Shown here in pieces: positions 1-8,075 of a stretch of DNA of 64,000 nt; position 1 is the stretch's first letter; each line of letters starts with the position of its first letter. Under the pieces are notes generated by a model, which worked only from the letters and a program-made list of their open reading frames with translations, ran no database searches and had not been told where the DNA came from. A program made the position numbers and the translations under genes. This stretch comes from JBMYTN01 sp049604415. GTDB taxonomy: Bacteria > Pseudomonadota > Alphaproteobacteria > Rhodospirillales > Rhodospirillaceae. The stretch is taken from assembly GCA_049604415.1 (NCBI GenBank), contig JBMYTN010000001.1, positions 62,001 to 126,000 on the forward strand, given 5' to 3'.

Positions 1-1
1 G

Positions 2-517
2 GTCAATCTGGGCGGCGGTTTGCCAACCGCTTATCGTCAGTCGGTGTGCAGCGTCCAGGAGATCGGCGCTCACATTTGGGCCGAAATGCAGCGTCTCTGG
101 GGGCCGGATCAGATCCCCAAGGTCATCATCGAGCCAGGCCGCTATATGGCAGGCGATGCCGGTGTGATTGAGGCTGAAGTGGTTTTGATCGCCGATAAGG
201 GCAATCCGGCGGATCCGCGTCCTTGGGTCTATCTGGATATTGGCCGGTTCTCCGGATTGGCAGAAACCGAAGGCGAATCAATCCGCTACCAGATTGTCTT
301 GGCGCGGGATACTGATGGCTTGGAAACTGAGCCCATGGTCATAGCCGGTCCGACCTGTGACAGCGTCGATATCCTCTACGACCAAGCCAATTACCAGCTG
401 CCAGTGGATTTGAAGGTTGGCGAACGGGTCCGGATCCTGGCCACCGGTGCCTATACCAGCGTCTATTCCTCGGTCGGCTTTAACGGCTTCGCGCCATTGC
501 GGTGCCATTTCCTGTAA
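2..517 (+). CDS. Ornithine decarboxylase-type (fold III) PLP decarboxylase, 3' part
   Basis: This is the C-terminal 171 residues of a fold-III PLP decarboxylase, cut off by the window start; the reading frame is open from base 2. The family decarboxylates ornithine, lysine or arginine to polyamines in the cytoplasm. Visible signatures are the glycine-rich VNLGGG strand at the edge, the EPGRYMAGDAG phosphate-binding segment, the GPTCDSVDILY motif that carries the catalytic cysteine at the dimer interface, and the terminal GAYTSVYSSVGFNGF segment. The GPTCDS form is closer to ornithine decarboxylase than to LysA or SpeA. Which diamine substrate is used cannot be read from this fragment. A strong hairpin lies 13 bases after the stop. 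Confidence 0.88.
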   Translation, partial: VNLGGGLPTAYRQSVCSVQEIGAHIWAEMQRLWGPDQIPKVIIEPGRYMAGDAGVIEAEVVLIADKGNPADPRPWVYLDIGRFSGLAETEGESIRYQIVLARDTDGLETEPMVIAGPTCDSVDILYDQANYQLPVDLKVGERVRILATGAYTSVYSSVGFNGFAPLRCHFL

Positions 518-530
518 CCGGTCAGTAAAC

Positions 531-567
531 CCGATGCGATGCGCGGTGGTTATGCGCATCGCATCGG
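531..567 (+). terminator. Perfect 14-bp hairpin after the decarboxylase gene
   Basis: The arms CCGATGCGATGCGC and GCGCATCGCATCGG are exact inverted complements around a 9-base loop. The hairpin sits 13 bases downstream of the decarboxylase stop codon in a region where transcription converges. There is no T-run after it, so it may work as an RNA-stabilising or bidirectional terminator rather than a classical intrinsic one. Confidence 0.6.
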
Positions 568-610
568 CTAAGCCGCTGGCAGCGCTGAATTCTCCCACAT
601 CAATTATTCT

Positions 611-628
611 GCATAATATACATTATGC
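611..628. repeat. AT-rich palindrome in a convergent intergenic region
   Basis: GCATAAT and ATTATGC are separated by four bases, in a locally AT-rich patch between the convergent decarboxylase and EEP genes. It could be a protein-binding site or a small hairpin. No gene starts nearby, so a promoter operator is unlikely. Confidence 0.35.
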
Positions 629-732
629 GACAATTAGTGATCTGTTTTTTTGCAGCCCTCCCTGGTCCAGTCTGGTGCCAAAACCCCGCTCTGCAACGCT
701 CCTTTGCCCCCCAGATTGGATGAGCGGCTACG

Positions 733-1533
733 TCACAGCGTCAGTACCAAGGGACAATGATCAGAGACCTCTGGATCGCTGACCACCTCGAACCCGTTCA
801 CCGCGCTTAGTTGATTGATCAGCATGTAATCGGCAAACCGCCCCGGCTTTTTGTATAGTGACGTGCGCGTGGAAACATATCCACGTCCGGTCACCAATTC
901 AGAAAAACCCGCTTCGCCCAACAGCGCCAGGGTTTGGCTTTCAGGCTCAACATTGAAATCGCCACAGATCACCCGGAGATCATCCGGCGCGGAAATCTGA
1001 CGGGATAAATCCAATAGCTTTTCCGCTTGGACAGCGCGTTCCGGCGTATCCATTTTGCCCCTCAGGTCGCGCAGGCCATGCATATGGGTCACGGTCAATG
1101 GGCGCTTTGCCTGATAGTCATAGACCCGTACCCCATGGGCGCTGCGAGATCTGGGATGGTCGCCATAGCCGACTGGAGAAAACCCCTTATGTACGAAACC
1201 CTGGACCTGTCCGATGATGGGTAAGGATCGGTGCACAAAAGTCGCCAACCCCCATTGCGATGGGATGGATTGGTCGCCCTCCCACAGCACCCCTTGGGCC
1301 GCCGGACAAAAGATCGCGGTATGATCCGGTAAGGCGCGGCTGACATCGCGGAAAAAATTGGCCCTTTGCGGCAGCACATGAGCGCCATCACGGTAGGTCA
1401 ACCAATCTTTGTCCGATTCCGGGCTGTGTACGACCTCTTGCAGGCATAAAATCTCCGGTGCGGATTGGGCGATATAAGGCAGCATTGCTTCATGCTCAGT
1501 ACCGCCCCACCCGTTCAAACACATGATTTGCAC
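733..1533 (-). CDS. Endonuclease/exonuclease/phosphatase (EEP) family protein
   Basis: The protein has the EEP fold seen in exonuclease III, DNase I and sphingomyelinase-type phosphodiesterases. Visible motifs in order are an N-terminal MQIMCLNGWGG strand, LQEV with the metal-binding glutamate near residue 33, HMHGLRD in the middle, ICGDFNVEP with the catalytic Asp-Asn pair, and a terminal SDHCPL with the catalytic Asp-His pair. The start is placed at GTG 1533 because TAGGAG lies seven bases upstream; this gives 267 residues and begins exactly at the conserved first strand. There is no signal peptide, so it is probably cytoplasmic. The substrate (nucleic acid, lipid or phosphoester) is unknown. 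It is divergent from the AlkA-type gene. Confidence 0.85.
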   Translation of the reverse strand: MQIMCLNGWGGTEHEAMLPYIAQSAPEILCLQEVVHSPESDKDWLTYRDGAHVLPQRANFFRDVSRALPDHTAIFCPAAQGVLWEGDQSIPSQWGLATFVHRSLPIIGQVQGFVHKGFSPVGYGDHPRSRSAHGVRVYDYQAKRPLTVTHMHGLRDLRGKMDTPERAVQAEKLLDLSRQISAPDDLRVICGDFNVEPESQTLALLGEAGFSELVTGRGYVSTRTSLYKKPGRFADYMLINQLSAVNGFEVVSDPEVSDHCPLVLTL

Positions 1534-1623
1534 GCAACAACTCCTAACGCCTCGTTCGCCCCTATGGGTCTGCATGCCTTAAGTGGATACCGGCCTTCAG
1601 CGTTGCAAACCGGGTCCCTGCAA

Positions 1624-2574
1624 ATGGTGCCATTGATGTCTCCATCGTCTCTCGCTTCGCCTTTCTTCCGCTGGTCCGGCCGCGCCGATTTATCCGCTCT
1701 GTTGGCATTTTTGGCTCCACGCTGCCTCATCGGATTGGATCACGCGGATCCCGATGTTTCTGACCCACCGCGGGCATTGGGCTATCGACGGTTGGCCCGG
1801 TTGCGGGACAAGGCCATTGTGCTGTCCTTGCGGACCGATCCCGCCCACCAGCGCTATGACCTGGACATCACAGGGCTCCAAGATCCCCCCGGCGGACGGG
1901 ATTTGGAGGGAGAATTGCGGCGTCGGACTGATCACTTCCTCGATCTCGAACAACCAGCCAATCTCTGGTCTCATCTGGGTCAAGATTCGGTTTTGAAAGG
2001 CGTTTTGGCCGAGACGCACTATGTCCGCCTGCCTGGGGCGTGGGATCCGTTTGAAATGATGGTCCGGGCCATCCTGGGCCAACAAGTCACTGTTAAGGCG
2101 GCCCGAACCCTAACCATCCGGCTGCTGGACCGCTGTGCGCCAGAGGTTCCAATGGCGCCCCCGCCCCTAACCCGCCTCTTCCCGAGACCAGCGGATTTGG
2201 TACGGGCTGACTTGGATGCCATGGGGGTTACGGGCGCACGCATCGCCTGCCTTCGGGGCACGGCAGAAGCGGCCCTGAAAGACCCCGGCCTGTTCGATCC
2301 GCTTGACCAAAGGGACTGGGTGGAGCGACGGGCTCAGCTGCTGGCCCTGAAGGGCATTGGACCTTGGACCGTAGACTATCTTGGCCTGCGCGCCTTTGGC
2401 GTTCCCGACGCTTTTCCCATCGGCGATGCCGGTTTGATCCGAGCTGTGGGCCATTTGATTGGCCATAAGCCAACGAAGAAGGAATTGGAAGCCATTTCAG
2501 AGCCTTGGCGACCTTATCGCAGCTATGCGGTGATGGCGCTTTGGACATGGCTCGCCAAAATGGAAAACGCATAA
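1624..2574 (+). CDS. alkA: DNA-3-methyladenine glycosylase, AlkA type
   Basis: This is a base-excision repair enzyme that removes alkylated purines from DNA. The C-terminal half carries the HhH-GPD fold: MVRAILGQQVTVKAA around residues 146-160, the helix-hairpin-helix LKGIGPWT around 242-249, and the catalytic aspartate in PIGDAG (about residue 268). The N-terminal part (residues 15-75) resembles the AlkA N-terminal domain. Starting at ATG 1624 gives 316 residues, close to but longer than the roughly 280 of E. coli AlkA. An ATG at 1636 is an equally possible start and no strong ribosome binding site decides between them. The frame is also open further upstream but there overlaps the divergent EEP gene. 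Confidence 0.87.
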   Translation: MVPLMSPSSLASPFFRWSGRADLSALLAFLAPRCLIGLDHADPDVSDPPRALGYRRLARLRDKAIVLSLRTDPAHQRYDLDITGLQDPPGGRDLEGELRRRTDHFLDLEQPANLWSHLGQDSVLKGVLAETHYVRLPGAWDPFEMMVRAILGQQVTVKAARTLTIRLLDRCAPEVPMAPPPLTRLFPRPADLVRADLDAMGVTGARIACLRGTAEAALKDPGLFDPLDQRDWVERRAQLLALKGIGPWTVDYLGLRAFGVPDAFPIGDAGLIRAVGHLIGHKPTKKELEAISEPWRPYRSYAVMALWTWLAKMENA

Positions 2575-2591
2575 ATCCAGGTTTAAGAGAA

Positions 2592-2603
2592 TCTACTAGT
2601 AGA
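2592..2603. repeat. TCTACTAGTAGA palindrome, copy 1
   Basis: A perfect 12-bp palindrome 17 bases after the AlkA stop codon. It is flanked by GAGAA on the left and TTCTC on the right, so the RNA could also fold into a longer hairpin. Two further exact copies occur at 2742 and 9156. Confidence 0.75.
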
Positions 2604-2741
2604 GCTTCTCATCATCTGAACAATCAATTAAAACAAAGGAATAAGATCCAAACCGGACCCTAAGTCCGATGTGAGGATCGGTGACTTTACGATTTCAGCT
2701 GGGTTGGACAGCGTTCCAGTCGGTCCTCGGACCACCCCTAC

Positions 2742-2753
2742 TCTACTAGTAGA
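2742..2753. repeat. TCTACTAGTAGA palindrome, copy 2
   Basis: An exact copy of the same 12-bp palindrome. On the minus strand it contains the last sense codon (TAC) and the TAG stop of the MBL-fold gene. With copy 1 it brackets the 171-bp convergent intergenic region. Confidence 0.75.
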
Positions 2754-3633
2754 CCTGGGCTGGAAGCTGAACGGGCTGCTCCACCACCAGGCCATCAAAG
2801 CCTGGAATCACCTCTGCGGGCAGCATTTGGCGCATGGTTTCGTAATCCATGCCGGTGCCAAGATGGGTCAGAATGGTTTGTTTCGGCTTGACCCGATCCA
2901 CCCACTCCAAGGCCAGGTCGAGATGGGCATGGGTTGGGTGTTCTTTGTCCGTGGCTGAATTCAGCACCCAGAGATCGACCCCCTCCAAGGCGGCAAAGGC
3001 GGCCTCGTCCAGGGCCTTCACATCGGTCGAATAGGCCACCTTGCCCCCGAAAACAAAGCCGAGGGTCCGGATCCAGCCATGGTCCTGGTCAAAGGGCAGG
3101 ATCGGCAAAGCACCGACTTGGAAGGTTTCCCCGGGAATGGCCACGGATGGCTGGGCTTGAGGCTTGTAGTAATGGCTCGAGGCCTTATCGAGCGGCGAAA
3201 AAATATACCGAAACCGATTGGTCAGCACATCATGGGTGGCTTGGTTCATCCACATTGGCATCGGTTGGCCCATGGTCCGGTTGATGTCGCGCACATCATC
3301 GATGCCATGGGTGTGATCGGCATGTTCGTGGGTGTAGAGGATTGCATCGATATGGCGCACCTCGGCCCGGAGCATCTGCTCACGGAAATCCGGGCCGGTA
3401 TCAACCACCACCCGCTCCTGGACAATGGTTTGCTCCCCGACCCCGGTGACCAGTTCGACCATGATCGAGGCCCGAGAGCGGCGATTCCGGGGATTGGCAG
3501 GGTCACAATTTCCCCAGCCAAAATAGATGCTGGGCACCCCGGTTGAGCCACCGCAGCCCAACACAGTCAAGCGGATCCGGGTTTCCAGCGGTTCAGAGCT
3601 GTCGGGGCTGGCGTTGTGATCAAGCGGCGTCAT
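2746..3633 (-). CDS. MBL-fold metal-dependent hydrolase (PhnP-like)
   Basis: A 295-residue cytoplasmic metallo-beta-lactamase-fold hydrolase. The metal-binding motif THEHADHTHG lies at residues 101-110, preceded by LGCGGSTGVPS (25-35) and VVDTGPDFR (about 76-84), an arrangement shared with PhnP and related phosphodiesterases. It follows tatD and overlaps its end by 14 bases, so the two are probably translated together. Its alphaproteobacterial relatives sit in this same tmk-holB-metG-tatD cluster. The substrate is unknown. Its stop codon lies inside a palindromic repeat. Confidence 0.85.
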   Translation of the reverse strand: MTPLDHNASPDSSEPLETRIRLTVLGCGGSTGVPSIYFGWGNCDPANPRNRRSRASIMVELVTGVGEQTIVQERVVVDTGPDFREQMLRAEVRHIDAILYTHEHADHTHGIDDVRDINRTMGQPMPMWMNQATHDVLTNRFRYIFSPLDKASSHYYKPQAQPSVAIPGETFQVGALPILPFDQDHGWIRTLGFVFGGKVAYSTDVKALDEAAFAALEGVDLWVLNSATDKEHPTHAHLDLALEWVDRVKPKQTILTHLGTGMDYETMRQMLPAEVIPGFDGLVVEQPVQLPAQVY

Positions 3634-4420
3634 CGAGGGCCCGAATATCGGCTTTTTGGAACAGCTTGAAGAAATTCTCTGTGGTTTGGCGTGCCACCTC
3701 GGCCGCAGGAATGCCCCGCTCCTCGGCCAAGCGGTTCAGGGTATGGGCCGTATGGGCCGGTTCATTGCGCTTGCCTCGTTTCGGCACCGGCGACAAATAG
3801 GGCGCGTCGGTTTCCACCAGCAAATGCTCTAGGGGAACGTCGACAATGGCATCGCGGACATTTTGCGCTTTCGGGAAGGTCAGGATCCCGGACATGGACA
3901 CATACATCCCAAGTTTGACGGCAAGGTCCGCAACGGCTTTTGATGAGGAAAAACAATGGATCAGGCCCGGGAATGCACCTTTGGCCTGCTCTTCCTCCAG
4001 GATCGCCATGGTGTCGTCATCCGCATCCCGGGTGTGGATGATGATCGGCAGCCCGGTTTGGCGAGAGGCCTCGATATGGGCCAAAAAGGCCCGCTTCTGG
4101 GCTTCGCGCGGGCTGTGTTCATAAAAATAGTCCAGACCGGTCTCGCCAAAGCCCACCACTTTGGGCGAGGCAGCGGCCATGGCCATCAGGCGCTGAGCTC
4201 CGGTTTCCGGTTCATTCTCCGCCTCATGGGGGTGAATGCCAACCGTACACCAGATATTTGGATAGCGCTGGGCCACCGCATGGACCTGGTCAAATTTGGT
4301 CACATGGGTGCAGATGGTCAGCATGCCGGTGACCCCGGCTTCCCGCGCCCGGTCGACCACGCCATCCAGATCGTCGGCGAAATCGGGAAAATCAAGGTGA
4401 CAATGGCTGTCGATGATCAT
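3620..4420 (-). CDS. tatD: TatD family metal-dependent deoxyribonuclease
   Basis: A 266-residue TIM-barrel hydrolase of the TatD/YcfH family, which has 3'-5' exonuclease and DNA-repair activity in characterised members. The metal ligands are visible in DSHCHLDF near the N-terminus, VGFGETGLDYFYE near the first third, IIHTRDADDD in the middle, IHCFSSSK, and VETDAPYLSP near residue 205. The length is typical. It is downstream of metG on the same strand, 73 bases away, and overlaps the MBL hydrolase gene. Confidence 0.92.
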   Translation of the reverse strand: MIIDSHCHLDFPDFADDLDGVVDRAREAGVTGMLTICTHVTKFDQVHAVAQRYPNIWCTVGIHPHEAENEPETGAQRLMAMAAASPKVVGFGETGLDYFYEHSPREAQKRAFLAHIEASRQTGLPIIIHTRDADDDTMAILEEEQAKGAFPGLIHCFSSSKAVADLAVKLGMYVSMSGILTFPKAQNVRDAIVDVPLEHLLVETDAPYLSPVPKRGKRNEPAHTAHTLNRLAEERGIPAAEVARQTTENFFKLFQKADIRALDDAA

Positions 4421-4493
4421 GGAAAAGGCTGATCCTTCAAGAAGTTAGTGCCTGACGCTGTTTTGTGCGTTCATGGTGCTACCTTGGGCTTCC

Positions 4494-6053
4494 TCAAGCT
4501 GTTTCTGGCTCCACATGGCGCGGGAACACCCCTTGGGGCTTGGGCAAGGCTGTTTTGGCCACCAGGGCAGCCTCCGGGGCGAAGCCTGCGGCAAAGCTGC
4601 GCTGGTCTTCCGCCACACCAAGCTGGTCCAACAGGGCAGCGGCAGCGCTGGGGGTCACCGGCTGCATCAGCAAGGCGACCCGGCGCACCGTTTCCGCCAG
4701 CACCCAAAGCACGGTTTCCATGCGCTCCGGATCGGTTTTGCGCAAGGCCCAAGGCGCCATCTTGTCCACATAGGCGTTGGCGGCCCGCACCACCACCCAA
4801 ATCCCTTCCAGGGCGTCATGGAAGGCTTGGCGGTCCATGCCGGACCGCACCAGATCCAAAAGGCCTTGGGCGGCCTCCAACAGGGCCGTGTCCTCTGCCT
4901 CCAGGGCCTGGGGCGTTGGCACCGCTTTGCCGCAGTTTTTGTGGATCATCGACAGGCTGCGTTGGGCCAGATTGCCCAGATCATTGGCCAGCTCGCCATT
5001 CATCCGGTTTATCATGGCTTTACGGGAAAAGTCTCCGTCATTGCCGAAGGGCACTTCCCGCAGCAGAAAATACCGGACTTGGTCCAGGCCATAGGTTTCG
5101 ATCAGCTCAAAGGGGTCGATCACATTGCCCAGGGATTTGGAGATTTTCTGGCCCTCATTGGTCCACCAGCCATGGGCAAACACCCGTTTCGGCGGCTCCA
5201 GGCCCGCAGCCATCAGGAATGCTGGCCAGTAGACCGCATGGAAGCGCAGGATGTCCTTGCCGACCATATGCAGATCTGCAGGCCAGAACCGGCCATAGGG
5301 TCCCTCCTCTGCGGTCTCCGGATAGCCTAGAGCGGTGATGTAGTTGGTCAGGGCGTCGAGCCAGACATACATCACATGGTCCGGATCATCTGGCACCGGA
5401 ACCCCCCAGCCGAAGGTGGTTCGGGACACCGAAAGATCATGCATGCCGCCTTTGACGAAGCTCAGGACCTCGTTCCGGCGACTGTCGGGCGCGATAAAGT
5501 CCGGATTGGCCTCGTAATGGGCCAGCAAGGGCTCCTGCCATTTTGACAGCCGGAAGAAATAGCTTGGCTCCGAAACCCACTCCACCGGCGCGCCGGTCGG
5601 GGCCAGGAAATTGCCATCGGGTTGTTTGCTCAGCTCGGTCTCGGTGTAAAACGCCTCGTCCCGGACCGCATACCAGCCTTCATAGGCCCCCAGGTAAATC
5701 TCATCCCGGGCCAGCAAGGTTTTCCACAGCGCCTGGCAGGCTTCCCGATGTCGGGGCTCGGTGGTGCGGATAAAGTCATCATTGGTAAAGCCCATGGCCT
5801 TGGCCAGATCGCGGAAGTTTTCCGACACCCGATCTGTGAAGGCTTGGGGGTCAACGCCCGCATCCTGGGCGGATTTTTCCACTTTCTGGCCATGTTCATC
5901 GGTCCCGGTCAGGAACCGCACATCATAGCCGTCCAGCCGCTTGAACCGGGCCAGGACGTCACAGGCCAAGGTCGTGTAGGCATGCCCGATATGGGGCTTG
6001 TCGTTCACGTAATAGATGGGCGTCGTGACGTAGAAAGGCGTCTTGCCGGTCAT
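4494..6053 (-). CDS. metG: Methionyl-tRNA synthetase
   Basis: This class I synthetase charges tRNA-Met in the cytoplasm. The HIGH signature is HIGH at residues 21-24 (PHIGHAYTT) and the KMSKS loop is KISKS at residues 303-307. From ATG 6053 the protein has 519 residues. It lacks the zinc-knuckle cysteines and the C-terminal tRNA-binding extension, so it is the short alphaproteobacterial form. The frame stays open upstream into holB, but similarity begins at MTGKTPFYVTTPIYY, which fixes the start. It follows holB by 50 bases. Confidence 0.95.
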   Translation of the reverse strand: MTGKTPFYVTTPIYYVNDKPHIGHAYTTLACDVLARFKRLDGYDVRFLTGTDEHGQKVEKSAQDAGVDPQAFTDRVSENFRDLAKAMGFTNDDFIRTTEPRHREACQALWKTLLARDEIYLGAYEGWYAVRDEAFYTETELSKQPDGNFLAPTGAPVEWVSEPSYFFRLSKWQEPLLAHYEANPDFIAPDSRRNEVLSFVKGGMHDLSVSRTTFGWGVPVPDDPDHVMYVWLDALTNYITALGYPETAEEGPYGRFWPADLHMVGKDILRFHAVYWPAFLMAAGLEPPKRVFAHGWWTNEGQKISKSLGNVIDPFELIETYGLDQVRYFLLREVPFGNDGDFSRKAMINRMNGELANDLGNLAQRSLSMIHKNCGKAVPTPQALEAEDTALLEAAQGLLDLVRSGMDRQAFHDALEGIWVVVRAANAYVDKMAPWALRKTDPERMETVLWVLAETVRRVALLMQPVTPSAAAALLDQLGVAEDQRSFAAGFAPEAALVAKTALPKPQGVFPRHVEPETA

Positions 6054-6103
6054 GACTGCGGGTCCTGCTGGTGCTGATGTTTGCGAAAAATCGGTGACCG
6101 GGC

Positions 6104-7345
6104 TCAGGAGAGCGCGCTGAAGCTCCGATACCAATCGAGAAGGACAAGTTTTCGGTCGAGATGCAAGGCCCGAGCCTGCCGGAAGGACCGTCCGCTGTTC
6201 TCCCATAGCTCGACCAGGGGTTCAAGGGGGGCTGCGGCACCGCCCAAAGCTTGACCCTCCGCATAGCGGATCAACCGGTCCAAGGCGGCCCGGGCATTGG
6301 GCAGGTCGCTGCCTTCCCAGTTGGTAGCACCAAATCCGGTGCCCCGGGCGGAGGCTTGGGCCAAAGCCCGAACCGACCCGGCCAACCACCAGCTGGTCAA
6401 ATCACCAAAACGGCGAAAAAGACTTTCGTCCCGGGCACATCGGTCCCCCAACTTATGGAGTTTTTCCGTAACTCCAGCGGCGTCCCGGGCCGGATCGGCC
6501 CCGAGCAAGGCCAAACCTTCGGCCAACAGATCCACCCCGCCCTGCTCCACCAGTTCCAAGGCTCGGCCAGGGCTGCCAGCGGCCATGGCTTGGGCCAAGG
6601 CAAGATCATCCTCGGCCAATTCCGGTGCTCGGCTCTGCAACACCGCGCGCAAGGCATCGCCGTCCAAGGGCCGCAGGGCCAAACGCCGACAGCGTGACAG
6701 GATGGTCGGCAACAGCCGGTCCGGCGCATGGGAGATCAGCAAAAGCAATGCCCGATCAGGGGGTTCCTCTAAGATTTTGAGCAAGGCATTTGCTGCGCCG
6801 GGGGTCATCTCCTCCGCACCATCAACCAGAACCACCCGCCAGCCGCCGCCCGAGGAGGTCATGGCAAACACATGGCCCAGGCTGCGGATGTCATCGACAG
6901 GAATGCTTTGGCGTGGCTTGCCATCGGCGGCAAACTCGGCTTCGATCATCCGCATATCCGGATGGGCTTTGCGGGCCACTTGACGGAACACCGGATCGTC
7001 CGGATCCATCTGCGGCAGACCTGCGCCCTCGGTCTCATGGGTGCTCTGTCCGCTCGGTGCGAGAGCCTCGGGGAGCGCTTCACCAAACAAACCGGGGCCA
7101 TCAAATTCTTTTGGCCCCTCAGGGACTTCATCTGCCTTGCTCAGGGCTCCGGACAACACGCAACGGGCAAAATGATAGGCCAATGTGGCTTTGCCAATCC
7201 CGCGAGGACCGCTGATCAACCAAGCATGGGCCATGCGCCCGGATTGCAGGGCCGAGGCGATGTCAGCGACGGCCTCGCCATGACCAATCAATTGCTCGGT
7301 CAATCGTGGGTGGTTTGGCGGCGTGGTATCCTGATCGTCAGCCAA
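6104..7345 (-). CDS. holB: DNA polymerase III delta prime subunit
   Basis: A clamp-loader AAA+ subunit of the replicative polymerase. The P-loop is GPRGIGKAT (residues 46-54), followed by a DDIRSLGHVF helix, a VLVDGAEEMTPGAANALLKILEEPP Walker-B/sensor region (split here by normal spacing), and the LSRCRRLALRPL sensor arginine segment. The proposed start is TTG 7345, because AGGAGAG lies five bases upstream and the family begins there; this gives 413 residues. It overlaps the end of tmk by eight bases, as in many alphaproteobacteria. Confidence 0.9.
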   Translation of the reverse strand: MADDQDTTPPNHPRLTEQLIGHGEAVADIASALQSGRMAHAWLISGPRGIGKATLAYHFARCVLSGALSKADEVPEGPKEFDGPGLFGEALPEALAPSGQSTHETEGAGLPQMDPDDPVFRQVARKAHPDMRMIEAEFAADGKPRQSIPVDDIRSLGHVFAMTSSGGGWRVVLVDGAEEMTPGAANALLKILEEPPDRALLLLISHAPDRLLPTILSRCRRLALRPLDGDALRAVLQSRAPELAEDDLALAQAMAAGSPGRALELVEQGGVDLLAEGLALLGADPARDAAGVTEKLHKLGDRCARDESLFRRFGDLTSWWLAGSVRALAQASARGTGFGATNWEGSDLPNARAALDRLIRYAEGQALGGAAAPLEPLVELWENSGRSFRQARALHLDRKLVLLDWYRSFSALS

Positions 7346-8075
7346 GGCCCTCTCCTGTTTCCGGCGGAACAGATGGGGGGCAAAAAGCTGCGGGCAATCC
7401 GGCGTCGGGGAAACGCTGCCAGAGCAGCGCTGCGATTTGGTCTGCCAGCTGTTCGGGCGGCTGATCAGCAGGCAACAGGACAACCCGCTCTGGCTCCTGT
7501 GCGGCGATCTCCAAATAGGTCGCCCGGATCCGGGCAAAAAAGGCCTGTCCTCGGGCCTCATAGCGATCCTGCACCCCGCTTGGGTCTCGGACGGCGAGGC
7601 GCTGTTGGGCGATGCCCGGGTCGATGTCGAGCAGGATGGTCAAGGTTGGTCCCATATCCCCAACCACGGCATGCTGCAGGGCAGCCAGCAGCGCCGGATC
7701 CACGCCGCCGCCGCCGCCCTGATAGGCCGCCGTTGAGTCGGAAAACCGGTCACAGACCACCCAGGCCCCATCGGCCAGTCGCGGGCGGATCGCCTTGCGC
7801 AGATGCTCCTGTCGGGCTGCCACATGCAGCAGGGTTTCGGTCACCGGATCGTCGAACAGTCGCTCTCCTGAGGCCTCCGAAGTGGGCTTCAGGATCAAAT
7901 CCCGTAGGATCGAGGCCTCCTCCACAGTGCCCGGTGCCGCCCCAGGTTCCCGGGTCAGGTAAACGTCTTGGCCATGGGTGCTGAGGCGCTCCGCCAACCA
8001 TCGGGCTTGGGTGCTTTTTCCAGAGCCATCAATGCCTTCGAAGGTTATGAAGCGATGCGGAGCAGCGGATGTCAC
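7338..8075 (-). CDS. tmk: Thymidylate kinase
   Basis: The enzyme phosphorylates dTMP to dTDP. The P-loop GIDGSGKST is at residues 14-22, DRFSDSTAAYQG is the DRX motif that binds dTMP, and LTREPG is the substrate loop. The start is GTG 8075, whose bases overlap the TGA of the upstream carboxypeptidase gene (GTGA), giving 245 residues. The C-terminal tail of about 20 residues after RFPDAGL is longer than usual and proline-rich, and overlaps the translation start of holB. Confidence 0.94.
   Translation of the reverse strand: MTSAAPHRFITFEGIDGSGKSTQARWLAERLSTHGQDVYLTREPGAAPGTVEEASILRDLILKPTSEASGERLFDDPVTETLLHVAARQEHLRKAIRPRLADGAWVVCDRFSDSTAAYQGGGGGVDPALLAALQHAVVGDMGPTLTILLDIDPGIAQQRLAVRDPSGVQDRYEARGQAFFARIRATYLEIAAQEPERVVLLPADQPPEQLADQIAALLWQRFPDAGLPAAFCPPSVPPETGEGLG

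Noticed and set aside
1465..1623. Longer N-terminus for the AlkA-type glycosylase
   Set aside because: The extra 53 residues lie antisense to the first part of the EEP gene, look non-globular and exceed the family length.
4448..5338. Long plus-strand open frames opposite metG
   Set aside because: They are in two overlapping plus frames, have low-complexity Pro/Arg-rich translations, and are fully explained as shadows of metG.
6054..6206. Longer N-terminus for methionyl-tRNA synthetase
   Set aside because: The extension overlaps the 3' end of holB and precedes the universally conserved first strand of the enzyme.
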